Counted from the first letter of the stretch, positions 35,329 to 44,963 are shown. The stretch is DNA of 64,000 bases from BRHc4a sp049323755 (GCA_049323755.1 JBMOPE010000041.1:62001-126000), one strand, 5' to 3'. Made by a program: numbers and translations. Notes: generated by a model from the letters alone, not told the origin.

Positions 35329-36704
35329 AGCGACACCTCCTTTGCATCTTCCAGCGGCCGGGACGTAAATGTTTCGTCGGGGCCCTGCTTGATAAATTTG
35401 GTTAAGAGGTATACGTCAGCCACAGCCAATATGCCGTAAATCAGGGTAAAACCGATCATTGTAGTGAGAACCGCGCCGGCGGATACCGATGGCGATACTG
35501 CTTCCTCCACCCGCTGCAGTCCCTGAACGATCCAGGGCTGGCGGCCAACCTCGGCCATAAACCAGCCGCTGGTATTGGCAATGTAGGGTAGGGGAATACT
35601 CCAGAGCAGCGCCTTTAAAACTCCGGGCTTTTCTTCTAACTGCCCCTTCCGCCACAGGTACAGGCTGTAGAGGGTGATAAAAATCATCCACAGCCCGGCC
35701 GCCACCATCAGTCGAAAACTCCAAAACACCGAGGTAACCGGCGGAATGTAGTTGCCCGGCCCGTACCTGGCTTCGTACATAGCCTGAACCTCCTTGATCC
35801 CCTTAACCTCACCGCTGAAGGAATTATGGGACAGGAAGCTTCCCAAACCAGGAATTTTTATTTCAGCAGAGTTGCTCTGCTGTTTCTCATCAACAAGGGC
35901 AAATAAGCTTAAAGGAGCCGGGTCCGCACTTTCCCAAAGGGCCTCTGCTGCAGCCATCTTCATGGGCTGGGAGTTTACCAGGTGCTGACCCTGGAAGTGG
36001 CCCACCGCAACTACCATTAAAGTGCTGATGATCCCCATGACCAGGCCAATCCTGAAGGAGCGGCGGAAAAAGTCGGGATAGTTCTTTCGCAGAAGATGAT
36101 AAGCGCTGACACCCATTACGAAAAAGGCAGCGGTTGTGTATCCGGCCAGCACGGTATGAGGAAATTGATACAGAACATGAGGATTTGTCAAAAGGGCAAA
36201 AAAGTCGGTCATTTCCGCCCGGCCGTTACGGATAACGTAGCCCACCGGCTCCTGCATAAAAGAGTTGGCCACCAGGATCCAGAAGGCGGAAAGATTGGAT
36301 GCAATGGCCACCAGCCATATGGCCGCAGCATGCATTCCTTTGGACAATCTATCCCAGCCAAATATCCATATGCCCAGGAAGGTGGACTCAAGGAAAAATG
36401 CTGCCAGGGCTTCCACCGCCAGAGGCGCACCAAAAATATCTCCCACGAAGCGCGAGTATTCCGACCAGTTCATGCCAAAATGAAATTCCTGAACGATCCC
36501 GGTTACCACTCCCATGGCAAAATTGATAAGGAAAAGCTTCCCCCAGAACCGGGCCATCTTCTTATAAGTCTCGTTCCCAGTCCTGACATAAATGGTCTCC
36601 ATAATGGCCACCAGGACTGAAAGTCCCAGGGTCAGTGGAACAAACAGAAAGTGGTAACTTGAGGTAATCGCGAATTGCAATCTTGCCAGCAAGAGAGCAT
36701 CCAC
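35319..36704 (-). CDS. cydA: Cytochrome bd oxidase subunit I
   Basis: Heme-bearing subunit. The axial heme b595 ligand is H18 (SSYHFLFVP), and the heme b558 His is in the VMGVSAYHLL helix near residue 200. The Met is in GWFMAEVGRQPW near 377. At 461 residues it has the short Q-loop form found in Firmicutes. Supports high-affinity O2 use or oxygen detoxification in an otherwise anaerobic genome. The start is a GTG with GGGGGG ten bases upstream. It diverges from an Rrf2 gene. Confidence 0.95.
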   Translation of the reverse strand: MDALLLARLQFAITSSYHFLFVPLTLGLSVLVAIMETIYVRTGNETYKKMARFWGKLFLINFAMGVVTGIVQEFHFGMNWSEYSRFVGDIFGAPLAVEALAAFFLESTFLGIWIFGWDRLSKGMHAAAIWLVAIASNLSAFWILVANSFMQEPVGYVIRNGRAEMTDFFALLTNPHVLYQFPHTVLAGYTTAAFFVMGVSAYHLLRKNYPDFFRRSFRIGLVMGIISTLMVVAVGHFQGQHLVNSQPMKMAAAEALWESADPAPLSLFALVDEKQQSNSAEIKIPGLGSFLSHNSFSGEVKGIKEVQAMYEARYGPGNYIPPVTSVFWSFRLMVAAGLWMIFITLYSLYLWRKGQLEEKPGVLKALLWSIPLPYIANTSGWFMAEVGRQPWIVQGLQRVEEAVSPSVSAGAVLTTMIGFTLIYGILAVADVYLLTKFIKQGPDETFTSRPLEDAKEVSLWT

Positions 36705-36850
36705 AGTTATTATCCCCCCTTAAATTCTTTCTGGGATTTTACGCTTTCTCAGTATATCGGCCGGTGCAAAGGTCCCCACCCATGTTTTCTCCGGCAGACA
36801 CCCTGCCCTGGTATACACCTCCCTGCAAGAGAATATAAACTGGACCGATT

Positions 36851-36952
36851 TAGTATACTTATGTGCGCTATGGTCCTATTTCGGACCGGTATTAATGTAT
36901 GTTTAAAGGTATCATTTTTGGTGCACAATAACTATACCATTATGGTATAGTT
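36851..36952. promoter_or_regulatory. Inverted repeats in the cydA-rrf2 intergenic region
   Basis: A perfect palindrome AACTATACCATTATGGTATAGTT spans 36930-36952 (11-base arms around one T). GGTCC-N6-GGACC is at 36872-36887, and a TAGTATACTT half-palindrome at 36851-36860 matches TAGTATACTA at 37093-37102 just after the rrf2 promoter. The A/T-flanked TATACC...GGTATA form resembles Rrf2-family operators. I infer control of cydA and possibly rrf2 by the adjacent Rrf2 protein. Confidence 0.5.
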
Positions 36953-37037
36953 TTAATTGCATTATAGATCGGCCTGCCTTACCTGTCAAGTTCTTTCATT
37001 TTCGTTTCGTCCTCCCGGGGTAGCATAAATATGGCTA

Positions 37038-37066
37038 TTGACATGAAAATAAACCTGAAATATATT
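37038..37066 (+). promoter_or_regulatory. Promoter of the rrf2 gene
   Basis: Consensus TTGACA at 37038-37043 and TATATT at 37061-37066 with a 17-base spacer. The TAGTATACTA palindrome at 37093-37102 lies about 20 bases downstream of the expected start. Confidence 0.75.
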
Positions 37067-37122
37067 TATCATAAAAGTAGACCAATGTAGTGTAGTATAC
37101 TAAAAAGCAAAGGAGACGGCAA

Positions 37123-37536
37123 ATGCGGCTTAATCAGGCAACGGACTACGCCTTCAGGGCGGTTTTATATCTGTCACTTATGCCCCGGGGGCAGGTGGTG
37201 GAGGCAAAGTTTATAGCAGAGGAAGAACACATACCCATGCGCTTTCTGTTAAAAATATTAAGGCTCCTTACCCAGGCGGGAGTCGTGGAGTCCTACCGGG
37301 GCATTAACGGAGGTTACGCGCTGTCGAGGCCGCCGGCGGAAATAACCATGCTGGATGTCATAGAAGCAATTGAAGGACCTATTAAGATTAACCGCTGTTT
37401 GATTTCCCCCGAGGAGTGCAGCAAGAAGTTCAGCGCAAGGTGTCCCATTCACCACGCCCTCTTTTCAGTGCAGCACTCCATGGCAGAGCAGTTCAGCAAG
37501 TACAATTTTCAAATGCTCAGCCAGAAGGTGAAATAA
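37123..37536 (+). CDS. Rrf2-family transcriptional regulator with a putative Fe-S site
   Basis: A 137-residue winged-helix regulator (MRLNQATDYAFRAVLYLS opening; RGINGGYALSRP wing). Three Cys residues at 92, 99 and 107 have spacing close to the [2Fe-2S]-binding Cys of IscR, so it may sense O2, NO or redox state. Divergent from cydA, with a palindrome in between, which points to control of cytochrome bd. RBS AAAGGAGA is well placed before the ATG. Confidence 0.88.
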   Translation: MRLNQATDYAFRAVLYLSLMPRGQVVEAKFIAEEEHIPMRFLLKILRLLTQAGVVESYRGINGGYALSRPPAEITMLDVIEAIEGPIKINRCLISPEECSKKFSARCPIHHALFSVQHSMAEQFSKYNFQMLSQKVK

Positions 37537-37546
37537 TGTCCGCAAC

Positions 37547-37585
37547 AAGGCACCACCGTATGCGCGGTGGCTATTTTACCTTTTT
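37547..37585. terminator. Terminator between rrf2 and cheB
   Basis: CCACCG pairs with CGGTGG around TATGCG, followed by T-rich sequence. It lies between convergent genes. Confidence 0.6.
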
Positions 37586-38634
37586 CCATGCAAGAGATTC
37601 ATAATGACCTGGGGAATGCTATTTAAGGGATATAGAGATTCTGCCCCGCCCAGTTCGTAGGCCACCCTGGGCATTCCAAAAACTACTGATGTGGCCTCAT
37701 CCTGTGCAATTGTCCTGGCCCCCTCATTGCGCATGGCCAGCAGCCCTTCCGCCCCGTCCTGCCCCATACCCGTCAAAACAAGCCCTATGGCATTGCTTCC
37801 AACCTGCCCGGCCACAGACTTAAATAATACATCAACAGACGGGCAATGGCCGTTGACCTTCTCCCCCTCCTTACACTCCACCAGATAGACGCCGCCTGAG
37901 CACCTGACTGTCATGTGCTTGCCGCCCGGGGCTATCAGAATGCGCCCGGGCATCACCCGGTCATTTGTCTTGGCCTCCAGCACTTCCATTTCGCATATAC
38001 TGTTAAGGCTGTCCGCAAAATGCCTGGTAAACCCGGCGGGCATATGTTGTACAATAACCACACCCGGCATGGAGACAGGAAAGGACTGAATAAGCTGGCG
38101 AATGGCCCTGGTGCCCCCGGTGGAGGCGCCTATGGCTATCAACTTGCCGGTTGATTCGGCCGGGGCAGCGCCGGAGACAGTCTGTAGCCTGGCTGCGGCA
38201 GCAAATTTCTTATCCTTCCATTCCTGCAAATTGGCCGTGGCCGCTATCTTGACCTTTTGCCTCAGTTTGTTCAACATAGCACTCAGTCCCCTGGCTATGT
38301 CGGATCTGGGCTTGGTCACATAGTCCACTGCCCCTGCTTCCAGGGCCTCCAGGGTTGTTTTGGCCCCCTCCCCGGTCAGAGCGCTCACCATAACAACCGG
38401 GAGAGGATACTGTGGCATAAGCCTTCTTAAAAACTCCACCCCGTCCATCCGGGGCATCTCCACATCAAGGGTTAAGACATCTGGTTTTAACCGGACAATC
38501 TTGTCACGGGCCATATAGGGGTCGGACGCCACTCCCACCACCTCAATATCCGGGTCCAGTCCCAGTCCCTGTGAAAGTATTTCACGGACAAGCGCAGAAT
38601 CGTCAACCACCAGCACTTTAATTCTTTTTTTCAG
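37576..38634 (-). CDS. cheB: Chemotaxis protein-glutamate methylesterase CheB
   Basis: Removes methyl groups from, and deamidates, the receptors for adaptation. The receiver domain has the phospho-Asp in TLDVEMPRMDG (D57 with the start used here). The catalytic triad is S171 (AIGASTGGT), H197 (QHMPAGFT) and D293 (GMGQDGAEG). The full N-terminus KKRIKVLVVDDS requires a CTG start at 38634, which has GGGGTG seven bases upstream. The GTG at 38616 would truncate the first beta strand. Last gene of the che operon. Confidence 0.93.
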   Translation of the reverse strand: MKKRIKVLVVDDSALVREILSQGLGLDPDIEVVGVASDPYMARDKIVRLKPDVLTLDVEMPRMDGVEFLRRLMPQYPLPVVMVSALTGEGAKTTLEALEAGAVDYVTKPRSDIARGLSAMLNKLRQKVKIAATANLQEWKDKKFAAAARLQTVSGAAPAESTGKLIAIGASTGGTRAIRQLIQSFPVSMPGVVIVQHMPAGFTRHFADSLNSICEMEVLEAKTNDRVMPGRILIAPGGKHMTVRCSGGVYLVECKEGEKVNGHCPSVDVLFKSVAGQVGSNAIGLVLTGMGQDGAEGLLAMRNEGARTIAQDEATSVVFGMPRVAYELGGAESLYPLNSIPQVIMNLLHGKR

Positions 38635-38659
38635 TTGTTACACCCCGCCTGCATAACTG

Positions 38660-39490
38660 TTATCTTTTCTGGTAAATGGCCGGCTGTACATATTTATACA
38701 ATGACCGGTACTGGCTAAAAGACTCAGAATGGCCCACAAAAAGGTAGCCGCCTGGCTCAGTGTAAAGGTGCAGCCGATTAATCAATCTCTGCTGTGTGGT
38801 ATTGTCGAAGTATATCATTACATTCCGGCAAAATATCACATGAAAAAGCCCTTTAAAGGGATAGCTTTCGTTCATCAGATTTAATCGGCGGAAAAGGATC
38901 ATGTCCTGAATTTCAGGCAATATTGACCATGTCTCTTTTCCGGCCTGTTTAAAATAGCGCAGCCGGTAATTGGGGGGAATACAGTCTAACTGGCCAGACT
39001 TATACAGGCCCAATCGGGCCTTTTCCAGGGCGGAGACGGAAATATCCGTGGCCAGAATCCCTATATCCCAACCGGAAAGCCCACTGCCGAAAAAATCACT
39101 GATTACCATGGCGGCGGTATAGGCTTCTTCCCCGGAAGAACAGCCGGCGGACCAAATCCTTATTTTACGGCTCCCCCGCTTTTGGAAACTTTCCACCAAT
39201 TGGGGAAGCACTCTTATTCTTAAGAAATCATAGTGATCCGTTTCTCTGAAGAAAAAAGTATGGTTGGTAGACAGTTTATCCACCATGTGCGCAAGGGCTT
39301 TCCCGGAAGGGTCTGAAATCACGTGTTGATAATAGGCCTTGAAACTGGGAAACTGACCCATACGCAGTGTTTTTTGCAGTCGCTCCATCACCAGGGAACG
39401 TTTTTGCTCGGTAATATTTATTCCACACCGCTGGTAAAGCAACTGGCTGATCAGCCTGAATTCATCATCCTGCAGTTTTATATTATCCAT
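38660..39490 (-). CDS. cheR: Chemotaxis protein methyltransferase CheR
   Basis: Methylates receptor glutamates with S-adenosylmethionine. The helical N-domain (residues 10-75) precedes the Rossmann domain with WSAGCSSGEEAYTAAM near 114 and IFCRNVMIYFD near 222. The 276-residue length is typical. Translation start ATG at 39490. It follows cheW by 43 bases and precedes cheB by about 25 in the same operon. Confidence 0.95.
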   Translation of the reverse strand: MDNIKLQDDEFRLISQLLYQRCGINITEQKRSLVMERLQKTLRMGQFPSFKAYYQHVISDPSGKALAHMVDKLSTNHTFFFRETDHYDFLRIRVLPQLVESFQKRGSRKIRIWSAGCSSGEEAYTAAMVISDFFGSGLSGWDIGILATDISVSALEKARLGLYKSGQLDCIPPNYRLRYFKQAGKETWSILPEIQDMILFRRLNLMNESYPFKGLFHVIFCRNVMIYFDNTTQQRLINRLHLYTEPGGYLFVGHSESFSQYRSLYKYVQPAIYQKR

Positions 39491-39533
39491 CCTGCCAGCT
39501 CCCTTAATAAACAGGCGTTGATCGTATATATAG

Positions 39534-40028
39534 TTACTCCCAGTCGAAAAGCAGTTTTTCCGCGTCCAGCAACAGTTTTACTTTTTCACCCACTTTCCCC
39601 ATACCCTGCAGGAACCTATTGCTCCTGCCTTTCCTCATTTCCGGCGTGGGCTCAATTTGCCCGGGGGGTATATCCAGCACCTCGGAAACCCGGTCAACTA
39701 TGAGTCCCACCGGCTGCTCCCTGACATTAATAACAATGATACAGGTTCGGTCGTCATAGTCCCGGTATTCCACTCCGAAGCGGAGCCGTACATCCATTAC
39801 CGGCATCACCTTGCCGCGCAGGTTAATGACTCCCTTAACGAATAAAGGCATGTCCGGAACCTCAGTAATATTTTGCATACCGATTATTTCAGTAACATAG
39901 CGAATTTCAATGCCATATTCTTCGCTGTTCAGTTGGAAGGTTAAAAATTTCCCCTCCTGGATATCCTCTATGTCATCATCCTCTTCCTCATTCAGGAGGT
40001 CCGCATCCAGCCTTTCCCTGATATTCAT
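39534..40028 (-). CDS. cheW: Chemotaxis coupling protein CheW
   Basis: Adaptor joining receptors to CheA. The CheW fold begins after an acidic 25-residue N-terminal tail (NEEEDDDIEDIQEG) with FLTFQLNSEEYGIEI. The conserved core MPLFVKGVINLRGKVMPVMDVR is split across residues 60-81. RBS GGAGGT is well placed. Encoded directly after cheA in the same operon. Confidence 0.94.
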   Translation of the reverse strand: MNIRERLDADLLNEEEDDDIEDIQEGKFLTFQLNSEEYGIEIRYVTEIIGMQNITEVPDMPLFVKGVINLRGKVMPVMDVRLRFGVEYRDYDDRTCIIVINVREQPVGLIVDRVSEVLDIPPGQIEPTPEMRKGRSNRFLQGMGKVGEKVKLLLDAEKLLFDWE

Positions 40029-40061
40029 GTATTACCTCCTCCAGTTTTTATATCACAATGT

Positions 40062-41903
40062 TTAAGCTGAGCTGTTCTCCAGCAGGCTTTCCGCCGAATT
40101 TACCAGACTGGCAATATCTAAAATCATGCTTACTTCGCCTTCCCCCAGAATGGCAAAGCCGGAAATGCCACGCACTTTTCCAAAATAGCCGGACAGGGCC
40201 TTGATAACAATTTGCTGCTGCCCTGCCAGCTCATCCACAAACAGGCAGCATTTTCGGGCATCACTCTCCACCACAATAACTATACCTTCTGTTAAATCCT
40301 TATAGGTGGGCTGAACTTTATACAATTCATGTATCCTGATTACAGGCAGTATCTCTCCCCTGATAGATATAAGCTCCAACCCCCCGGGGGTTACAGTGAT
40401 TTGCCCGGACCTTGGCTGCAGGGATTCCTTAATGGAAGTAATGGGGATGGTATACTGCGCCTTGCCGACCCGCACCACCATACCCTCTATAATGGCCATT
40501 GTCAGTGGAATGCGAATTGAAAAGAGGGTGCCCTGGCCAGGTGTGCTGCGTATATCAATACGACCTCTTAGTTTTTCAAGCTGGCTTTTTACCACATCCA
40601 TCCCTACCCCGCGTCCCGAAAGGGAGGATACCTTTTCTGCGGTGCTGAAGCCCGGCTCAAAAATAAGATTACAGACCTCTTCATCTTTCAGCTCTCTGTT
40701 TACATCGGGCAATAATCCCAGCTCCCCGGCTTTATGAAATATTTTTTGACGGTCAAGCCCCCTGCCGTCATCCCTAATAATTATCAAAACCTCACCGGCG
40801 GAATGCCTGGCCTCAAGGGCTATATTACCTATTTCCGGCTTCCCGGCTGCTAACCGCTGCTCCGGTGTCTCAATGCCATGATCCACCGCATTGCGTATTA
40901 AATGCACCAGGGGGTCGGAAATCTGCTCAATAATGGTCTTGTCCACCTCGGTGGTTTCCCCGGCAATCTCCAGGCGTATTTTTTTACTGGTCTTTAGTGA
41001 CAGGTCCCGGACCAGGCGGGTCATTTTCCGAAAGGTGCCTGCCAGCTGGATCATGCGCATAGACATTGCCATATCCTGGACTTTCCGGGTAATCTTACTT
41101 AATTGCAGCAGGGATTTTTCCAGGCGGTCAAGCTGCAGGTCCTGTATATCGGGATTATGCGAAACCATGGCCTCGGCAATCACCAGCTCACCCACCAGAT
41201 CTAAAAGGGAGTCCAGTTTTTCCACATCTACCCTTACGGCCTGCCGTATGATCGGGCTCTGTTTATTATCCTCGGGAATACATGTTTTGTAGCCCTGACT
41301 GCTTATATCTTTTTCTTTCACCTCTTTGCGGAAGGGAGGACACAGAGCTTCTTCCTCAGGGCTAACTTGAGTACACTGGCTGTCCCAGTCAAAGAAGAGT
41401 TCCTCTAAATCTTCTTCCGCCGCACAGGCATCAGATACTTCAGCCACAGCTTCAGGCTGTTCCGCTATTTCAGGAGAAATCTGTGAAAAGACTTCCAAAT
41501 TATCAAGAAGGTCTATTAAAATACCTTTTCCGGGCAAATCTGCGGGCTCCCCCGGCTTTAGGCCCCTAATGCCAGCTCTCATTGCATCAATGACCGATAA
41601 AAGAACAGAAACAGTTTCCTCGTTAACCATGCTGCGGCCTTTTCTGATATCCTCAAAAATGCTCTCTGCCCTGTGGCTTACCACTTCATAGTCCCTGTAA
41701 CCCAAAAACCCCACATTGCCCTTAAAACTGTGAAATACCCGGAAAACCTGCTCAATATGCTCCCTGTTTTCCGGATTTTTTTCCAGTTCCAGCAGCGCTG
41801 TTTCAGCTTCCTCAAAAAGCTCCAGGGATTCGTTAATAAAAATGTTGATCATCTCCGGTTTAATCACCGGCTGGTATTCCTGAAGAGAGTCATCACCCAT
41901 CAT
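40062..41903 (-). CDS. cheA: Chemotaxis histidine kinase CheA
   Basis: Autophosphorylating kinase for CheY and CheB. The HPt domain carries the phospho-acceptor H58 in VFRVFHSFKGNVGFLG. A 120-residue acidic linker without an obvious P2 domain follows. Then come the dimerisation helices, the HATPase domain (HLIRNAVDHGIETPEQR, DDGRGLDRQK, GRGVGMDVVK) and the C-terminal CheW-like domain. I chose the ATG at 41903; a TTG at 41915 overlaps the likely RBS. 613 residues. Missing P2 suggests direct P4-CheY contact, which is inference. Confidence 0.94.
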   Translation of the reverse strand: MMGDDSLQEYQPVIKPEMINIFINESLELFEEAETALLELEKNPENREHIEQVFRVFHSFKGNVGFLGYRDYEVVSHRAESIFEDIRKGRSMVNEETVSVLLSVIDAMRAGIRGLKPGEPADLPGKGILIDLLDNLEVFSQISPEIAEQPEAVAEVSDACAAEEDLEELFFDWDSQCTQVSPEEEALCPPFRKEVKEKDISSQGYKTCIPEDNKQSPIIRQAVRVDVEKLDSLLDLVGELVIAEAMVSHNPDIQDLQLDRLEKSLLQLSKITRKVQDMAMSMRMIQLAGTFRKMTRLVRDLSLKTSKKIRLEIAGETTEVDKTIIEQISDPLVHLIRNAVDHGIETPEQRLAAGKPEIGNIALEARHSAGEVLIIIRDDGRGLDRQKIFHKAGELGLLPDVNRELKDEEVCNLIFEPGFSTAEKVSSLSGRGVGMDVVKSQLEKLRGRIDIRSTPGQGTLFSIRIPLTMAIIEGMVVRVGKAQYTIPITSIKESLQPRSGQITVTPGGLELISIRGEILPVIRIHELYKVQPTYKDLTEGIVIVVESDARKCCLFVDELAGQQQIVIKALSGYFGKVRGISGFAILGEGEVSMILDIASLVNSAESLLENSSA

Positions 41904-41955
41904 TCGCCAGCTCAATCCTTCCCGTAAGATCCTTTTATGGCAATTATGTCTTCCG

Positions 41956-44463
41956 TTAAAACTTGCCGTAATCCGTATCGTCCAGGGATATAATGTCTTC
42001 CGGTTTTACATTAGAGCAGGATGCTGCTGCAGCCACTTCCAAACGCCGGGCCTTCCGCTGCGGGACCTGGGGATATATACCGAATGACGGCCCGCCTGCC
42101 GTAAACCGCTCAGCCGGCCTTTTAAGCTTGAATCTACCCAGCATTTCCTTCACCTGTAAGGCCTGGCTGGACATTTCCTCGCTGGCTGCAGCCAGTTCTT
42201 CTGAGTTGGCGGAGTTTTGCTGGGTGACCTGATCCATCAGGCTCAAGCCCTGGTTTATTTGCCCGATGCCCAAAGCCTGCTCTTTGGAAGCCGATGCTAT
42301 CTCGCTGATGAGGTCGGTTATCCTGGTAGCTCCCAGCACTATTTCCTCCAGTGCCCCGGATGTTTCCTGAGCAATCCTGGTGCCCACTTCTGTCTTCTTG
42401 ATAGAGCCCTCTATCATTTCTGCAGTCTCTTTGGCAGCCTTGGCGCTGCGCTGGGCCAGATTTCTCACTTCCTCGGCCACCACGGTGAAACCTTTGCCGT
42501 GCTTGCCGGCGCGGGCCGCCTCAACAGCCGCGTTCAGGGCCAGCAGGTTGGTCTGGAAGGCAATTTCGTCTATGGCCTTGATAATCTTTGAAATATTGGA
42601 GGCCGACTCATTAATGTCGTTCATGGCCCTGACCATCTGCACCATCTGATTGTTGCCCTTTTCAGCACTGCTTCTGGCCTGGGTGGCAAGCTGGTTGGCC
42701 TGGATGGTATTATCCGCATTCTGCCTGGTCTGAGCATGAATTTCCTGCATGGAGGAGGTAATTTGCTCCATTGAGCTGGCTGATTCGGCAGCACCCTGAG
42801 ATAATGACTGGCTGGAGTCGGAAACCTGCTGGGCGCCGGCGCTTACCTGTTCTATGGCAACGGAAACCTGGCTTAGGATCTTATTCAGGTCGTTGATGGT
42901 GGTGTTGAGAGCATTCTTAATAATGGCAAAGTCACCCTGGTATTGTCCGGTAACAGCCACGTCGAGGTTGCCTTTCGCCATCTCCTCCAGGCACCTCACC
43001 GCCTCTTTCTTTAGAATTTCGTTCAGTACCCCGAGGGTGGTATTGAGGGCGTCTTTAATTATGGCATGGTCACCCTTATAATCCCCGGCAACCTTTACAT
43101 CAAGGTTTCCTTTGGCCATTTCTTTCAAACAGTCCGCTGCTTCATTAATTGGATTGATTACAGCGTCCAGGGTGTCATTTACTCCCTTGATAATGTCTTT
43201 ATATCTACCTTCGAATTTATTTGCGTCGCTGCGGGTCTGCAGCCGGCCTTCCACGGCAGCCCCGGACAGCATCAGAGACTCATTGACCAACCCGTTGACG
43301 GCATCGATACACCTGTTCAGATTGTTTTTAATCTCGTTGAAGTCACCGTGGTATGTGTCAGTGATCTTCGGCGGCAAGTCTCCCTTGCCGATCCGCTCCA
43401 CGCACCCGGCCATAACATTGAACGGCCCCACAAAAGCGTCTACCAGTGTATTTATGCCGTCTACCAGCTCGCTCCAGCCCCCTGAAAAGTCTGACGACTT
43501 ACCACGGGTGTCAAGCTTGCCCTCCCTGGTGGCCTGGATAAGCATTCTTGTCTCTTTAAGCAGATCATTGATTGTTTTAACCATTACGCTGAGGTTTTTA
43601 CCGAGAATATCATTTTCCGACTTAATTATTATCTCCACGTTCATGTCGCCTGCGGCTACTTTTTGCGCAGCCATTGCCGATCCCTTGATATTTTCGGCCA
43701 TAGTTTTAAAAGAATGGGAGAGCATTCCTATTTCATCTTTGGAGTTGGCTTCAATTTCAACGTTAACGTCTCCGATGGCAAGCTTATCTGCTATGGCAGT
43801 AAGCTTTTTTACCGGATTGGCAATGCTGCGGGCTATGAATAAAGCTGTGAAAACACCCAGCGCCAGGGCTATTCCGCCCAACAATATCATGAACATGAAC
43901 GCCCTGTTGTAAGCGCTTACCGCCTCATCAAAACGCAGCTTGCTCTGGTCTTCCTGGAACCTGACAACCTCTTTCAGAGACTCATTTATTTTGTCCATTC
44001 CCGGCAGAGACTCCTTTATAAGCAGGGGAACAGCCTCTCCGTTTTTGTTGGCCAGGCCCAGTTCGATCACTTTATTATTCGATGACTTGGCGCTGCTTAT
44101 CACACTTTCGAGCCTGGCCAGCAGCGCCTGGCCCTCCGCGTCCATTTCCATTTTTTTCAGTTTGTCAAAGGCCTCGCCATACTTTTTCCGGGCGTCTTCA
44201 ACTTTTTTGTAGCTCTCCTGCTTGGCGCCATTGTCCTCCAGGAGAGGAATGGTAAGAATTTGCTGGGAAATGACATCCATGGAATTCCTCATTTCATGGG
44301 CCAGGTTTATTTTGACGTTGTTTATGCTGTATATATTTTCCAGATTACCTTTTATACTGCTCATGTTGCCGGCGCCTATCAATAGCAAGGCAATCATCAG
44401 CGCCAGGACCAGACCGAAACCCAGCCCCAGCCGCGTACTGATTTTCATGTTTCCTAACTTCAT
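41956..44463 (-). CDS. Methyl-accepting chemotaxis protein with poly-HAMP array
   Basis: An 835-residue receptor. TM1 is at about residues 17-38, followed by an extracellular four-helix-bundle sensor (4HB_MCP type). TM2 is at about 190-215. Then there are six or so HAMP-like units instead of one, the last two nearly duplicated (EMAKGNLDV twice, 55-60 residues apart). The signalling tip AFQTNLLALNAAVEAARAG is canonical. The ATG at 44463 has AGGAAAG; the longer frame starts 24 bases earlier. Lies between cheY and cheA. Confidence 0.93.
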   Translation of the reverse strand: MKLGNMKISTRLGLGFGLVLALMIALLLIGAGNMSSIKGNLENIYSINNVKINLAHEMRNSMDVISQQILTIPLLEDNGAKQESYKKVEDARKKYGEAFDKLKKMEMDAEGQALLARLESVISSAKSSNNKVIELGLANKNGEAVPLLIKESLPGMDKINESLKEVVRFQEDQSKLRFDEAVSAYNRAFMFMILLGGIALALGVFTALFIARSIANPVKKLTAIADKLAIGDVNVEIEANSKDEIGMLSHSFKTMAENIKGSAMAAQKVAAGDMNVEIIIKSENDILGKNLSVMVKTINDLLKETRMLIQATREGKLDTRGKSSDFSGGWSELVDGINTLVDAFVGPFNVMAGCVERIGKGDLPPKITDTYHGDFNEIKNNLNRCIDAVNGLVNESLMLSGAAVEGRLQTRSDANKFEGRYKDIIKGVNDTLDAVINPINEAADCLKEMAKGNLDVKVAGDYKGDHAIIKDALNTTLGVLNEILKKEAVRCLEEMAKGNLDVAVTGQYQGDFAIIKNALNTTINDLNKILSQVSVAIEQVSAGAQQVSDSSQSLSQGAAESASSMEQITSSMQEIHAQTRQNADNTIQANQLATQARSSAEKGNNQMVQMVRAMNDINESASNISKIIKAIDEIAFQTNLLALNAAVEAARAGKHGKGFTVVAEEVRNLAQRSAKAAKETAEMIEGSIKKTEVGTRIAQETSGALEEIVLGATRITDLISEIASASKEQALGIGQINQGLSLMDQVTQQNSANSEELAAASEEMSSQALQVKEMLGRFKLKRPAERFTAGGPSFGIYPQVPQRKARRLEVAAAASCSNVKPEDIISLDDTDYGKF

Positions 44464-44570
44464 AATGTTACTTTCCTTTCTTGTCATATTTCGTTAAATA
44501 TTATAGCCAGGGAGTATGGTTCCGGTCCGTTGGCACGGCCGGGATCCCAATCATGTTTTCCCATAAGGGG

Positions 44571-44963
44571 TTAGCTTTCGTTTATTGGCAAAGACACTGT
44601 AGGCAGTCCCTTTTTCAGCCTTTCCACCATGCTTTTGATTTTGTCCATGTGGAAGGGCTTCAGTATGAAGCCGGCAGCACCGCTTTGTATAGCCTCCATT
44701 ACGAATTCCCTCTGCCCCATGGAGCTGACCATCACCACGCAGGCCTTGGGATCATGCTGCCTGATGATTTTAAGCGCCTGCAGTCCGCCCATTACCGGCA
44801 TGGTAATATCCATGGTAACCAGATCCGGCTTAACCTTTATGTACTGAACTACGCCCTCCTTACCGTTAGAGGCCTCTCCCACCACGTCACAGCCTATGCC
44901 CGTGAGTATGTTTGTTAGGTTATAGCGCATAAAGCTTGTGTCGTCTACGATTAATACCCTCAC
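44571..44963 (-). CDS. cheY: Chemotaxis response regulator CheY
   Basis: Single-domain receiver that carries the signal from CheA to the flagellar motor or another output. D9, D10 (IVDDTS), phospho-Asp D52 (VTMDITMP), S80 and K102 (ILKPF) are all present. 130 residues. First gene of the operon; the MCP starts about 105 bases later. Its roughly 300-base leader contains a c-di-GMP-I riboswitch and an intrinsic terminator. Confidence 0.94.
   Translation of the reverse strand: MRVLIVDDTSFMRYNLTNILTGIGCDVVGEASNGKEGVVQYIKVKPDLVTMDITMPVMGGLQALKIIRQHDPKACVVMVSSMGQREFVMEAIQSGAAGFILKPFHMDKIKSMVERLKKGLPTVSLPINES

Noticed and set aside
43112..43912. 266-codon plus-strand frame opposite the MCP gene
   Set aside because: Antisense to a clear HAMP/MCP coding region; composition is that of a shadow frame.
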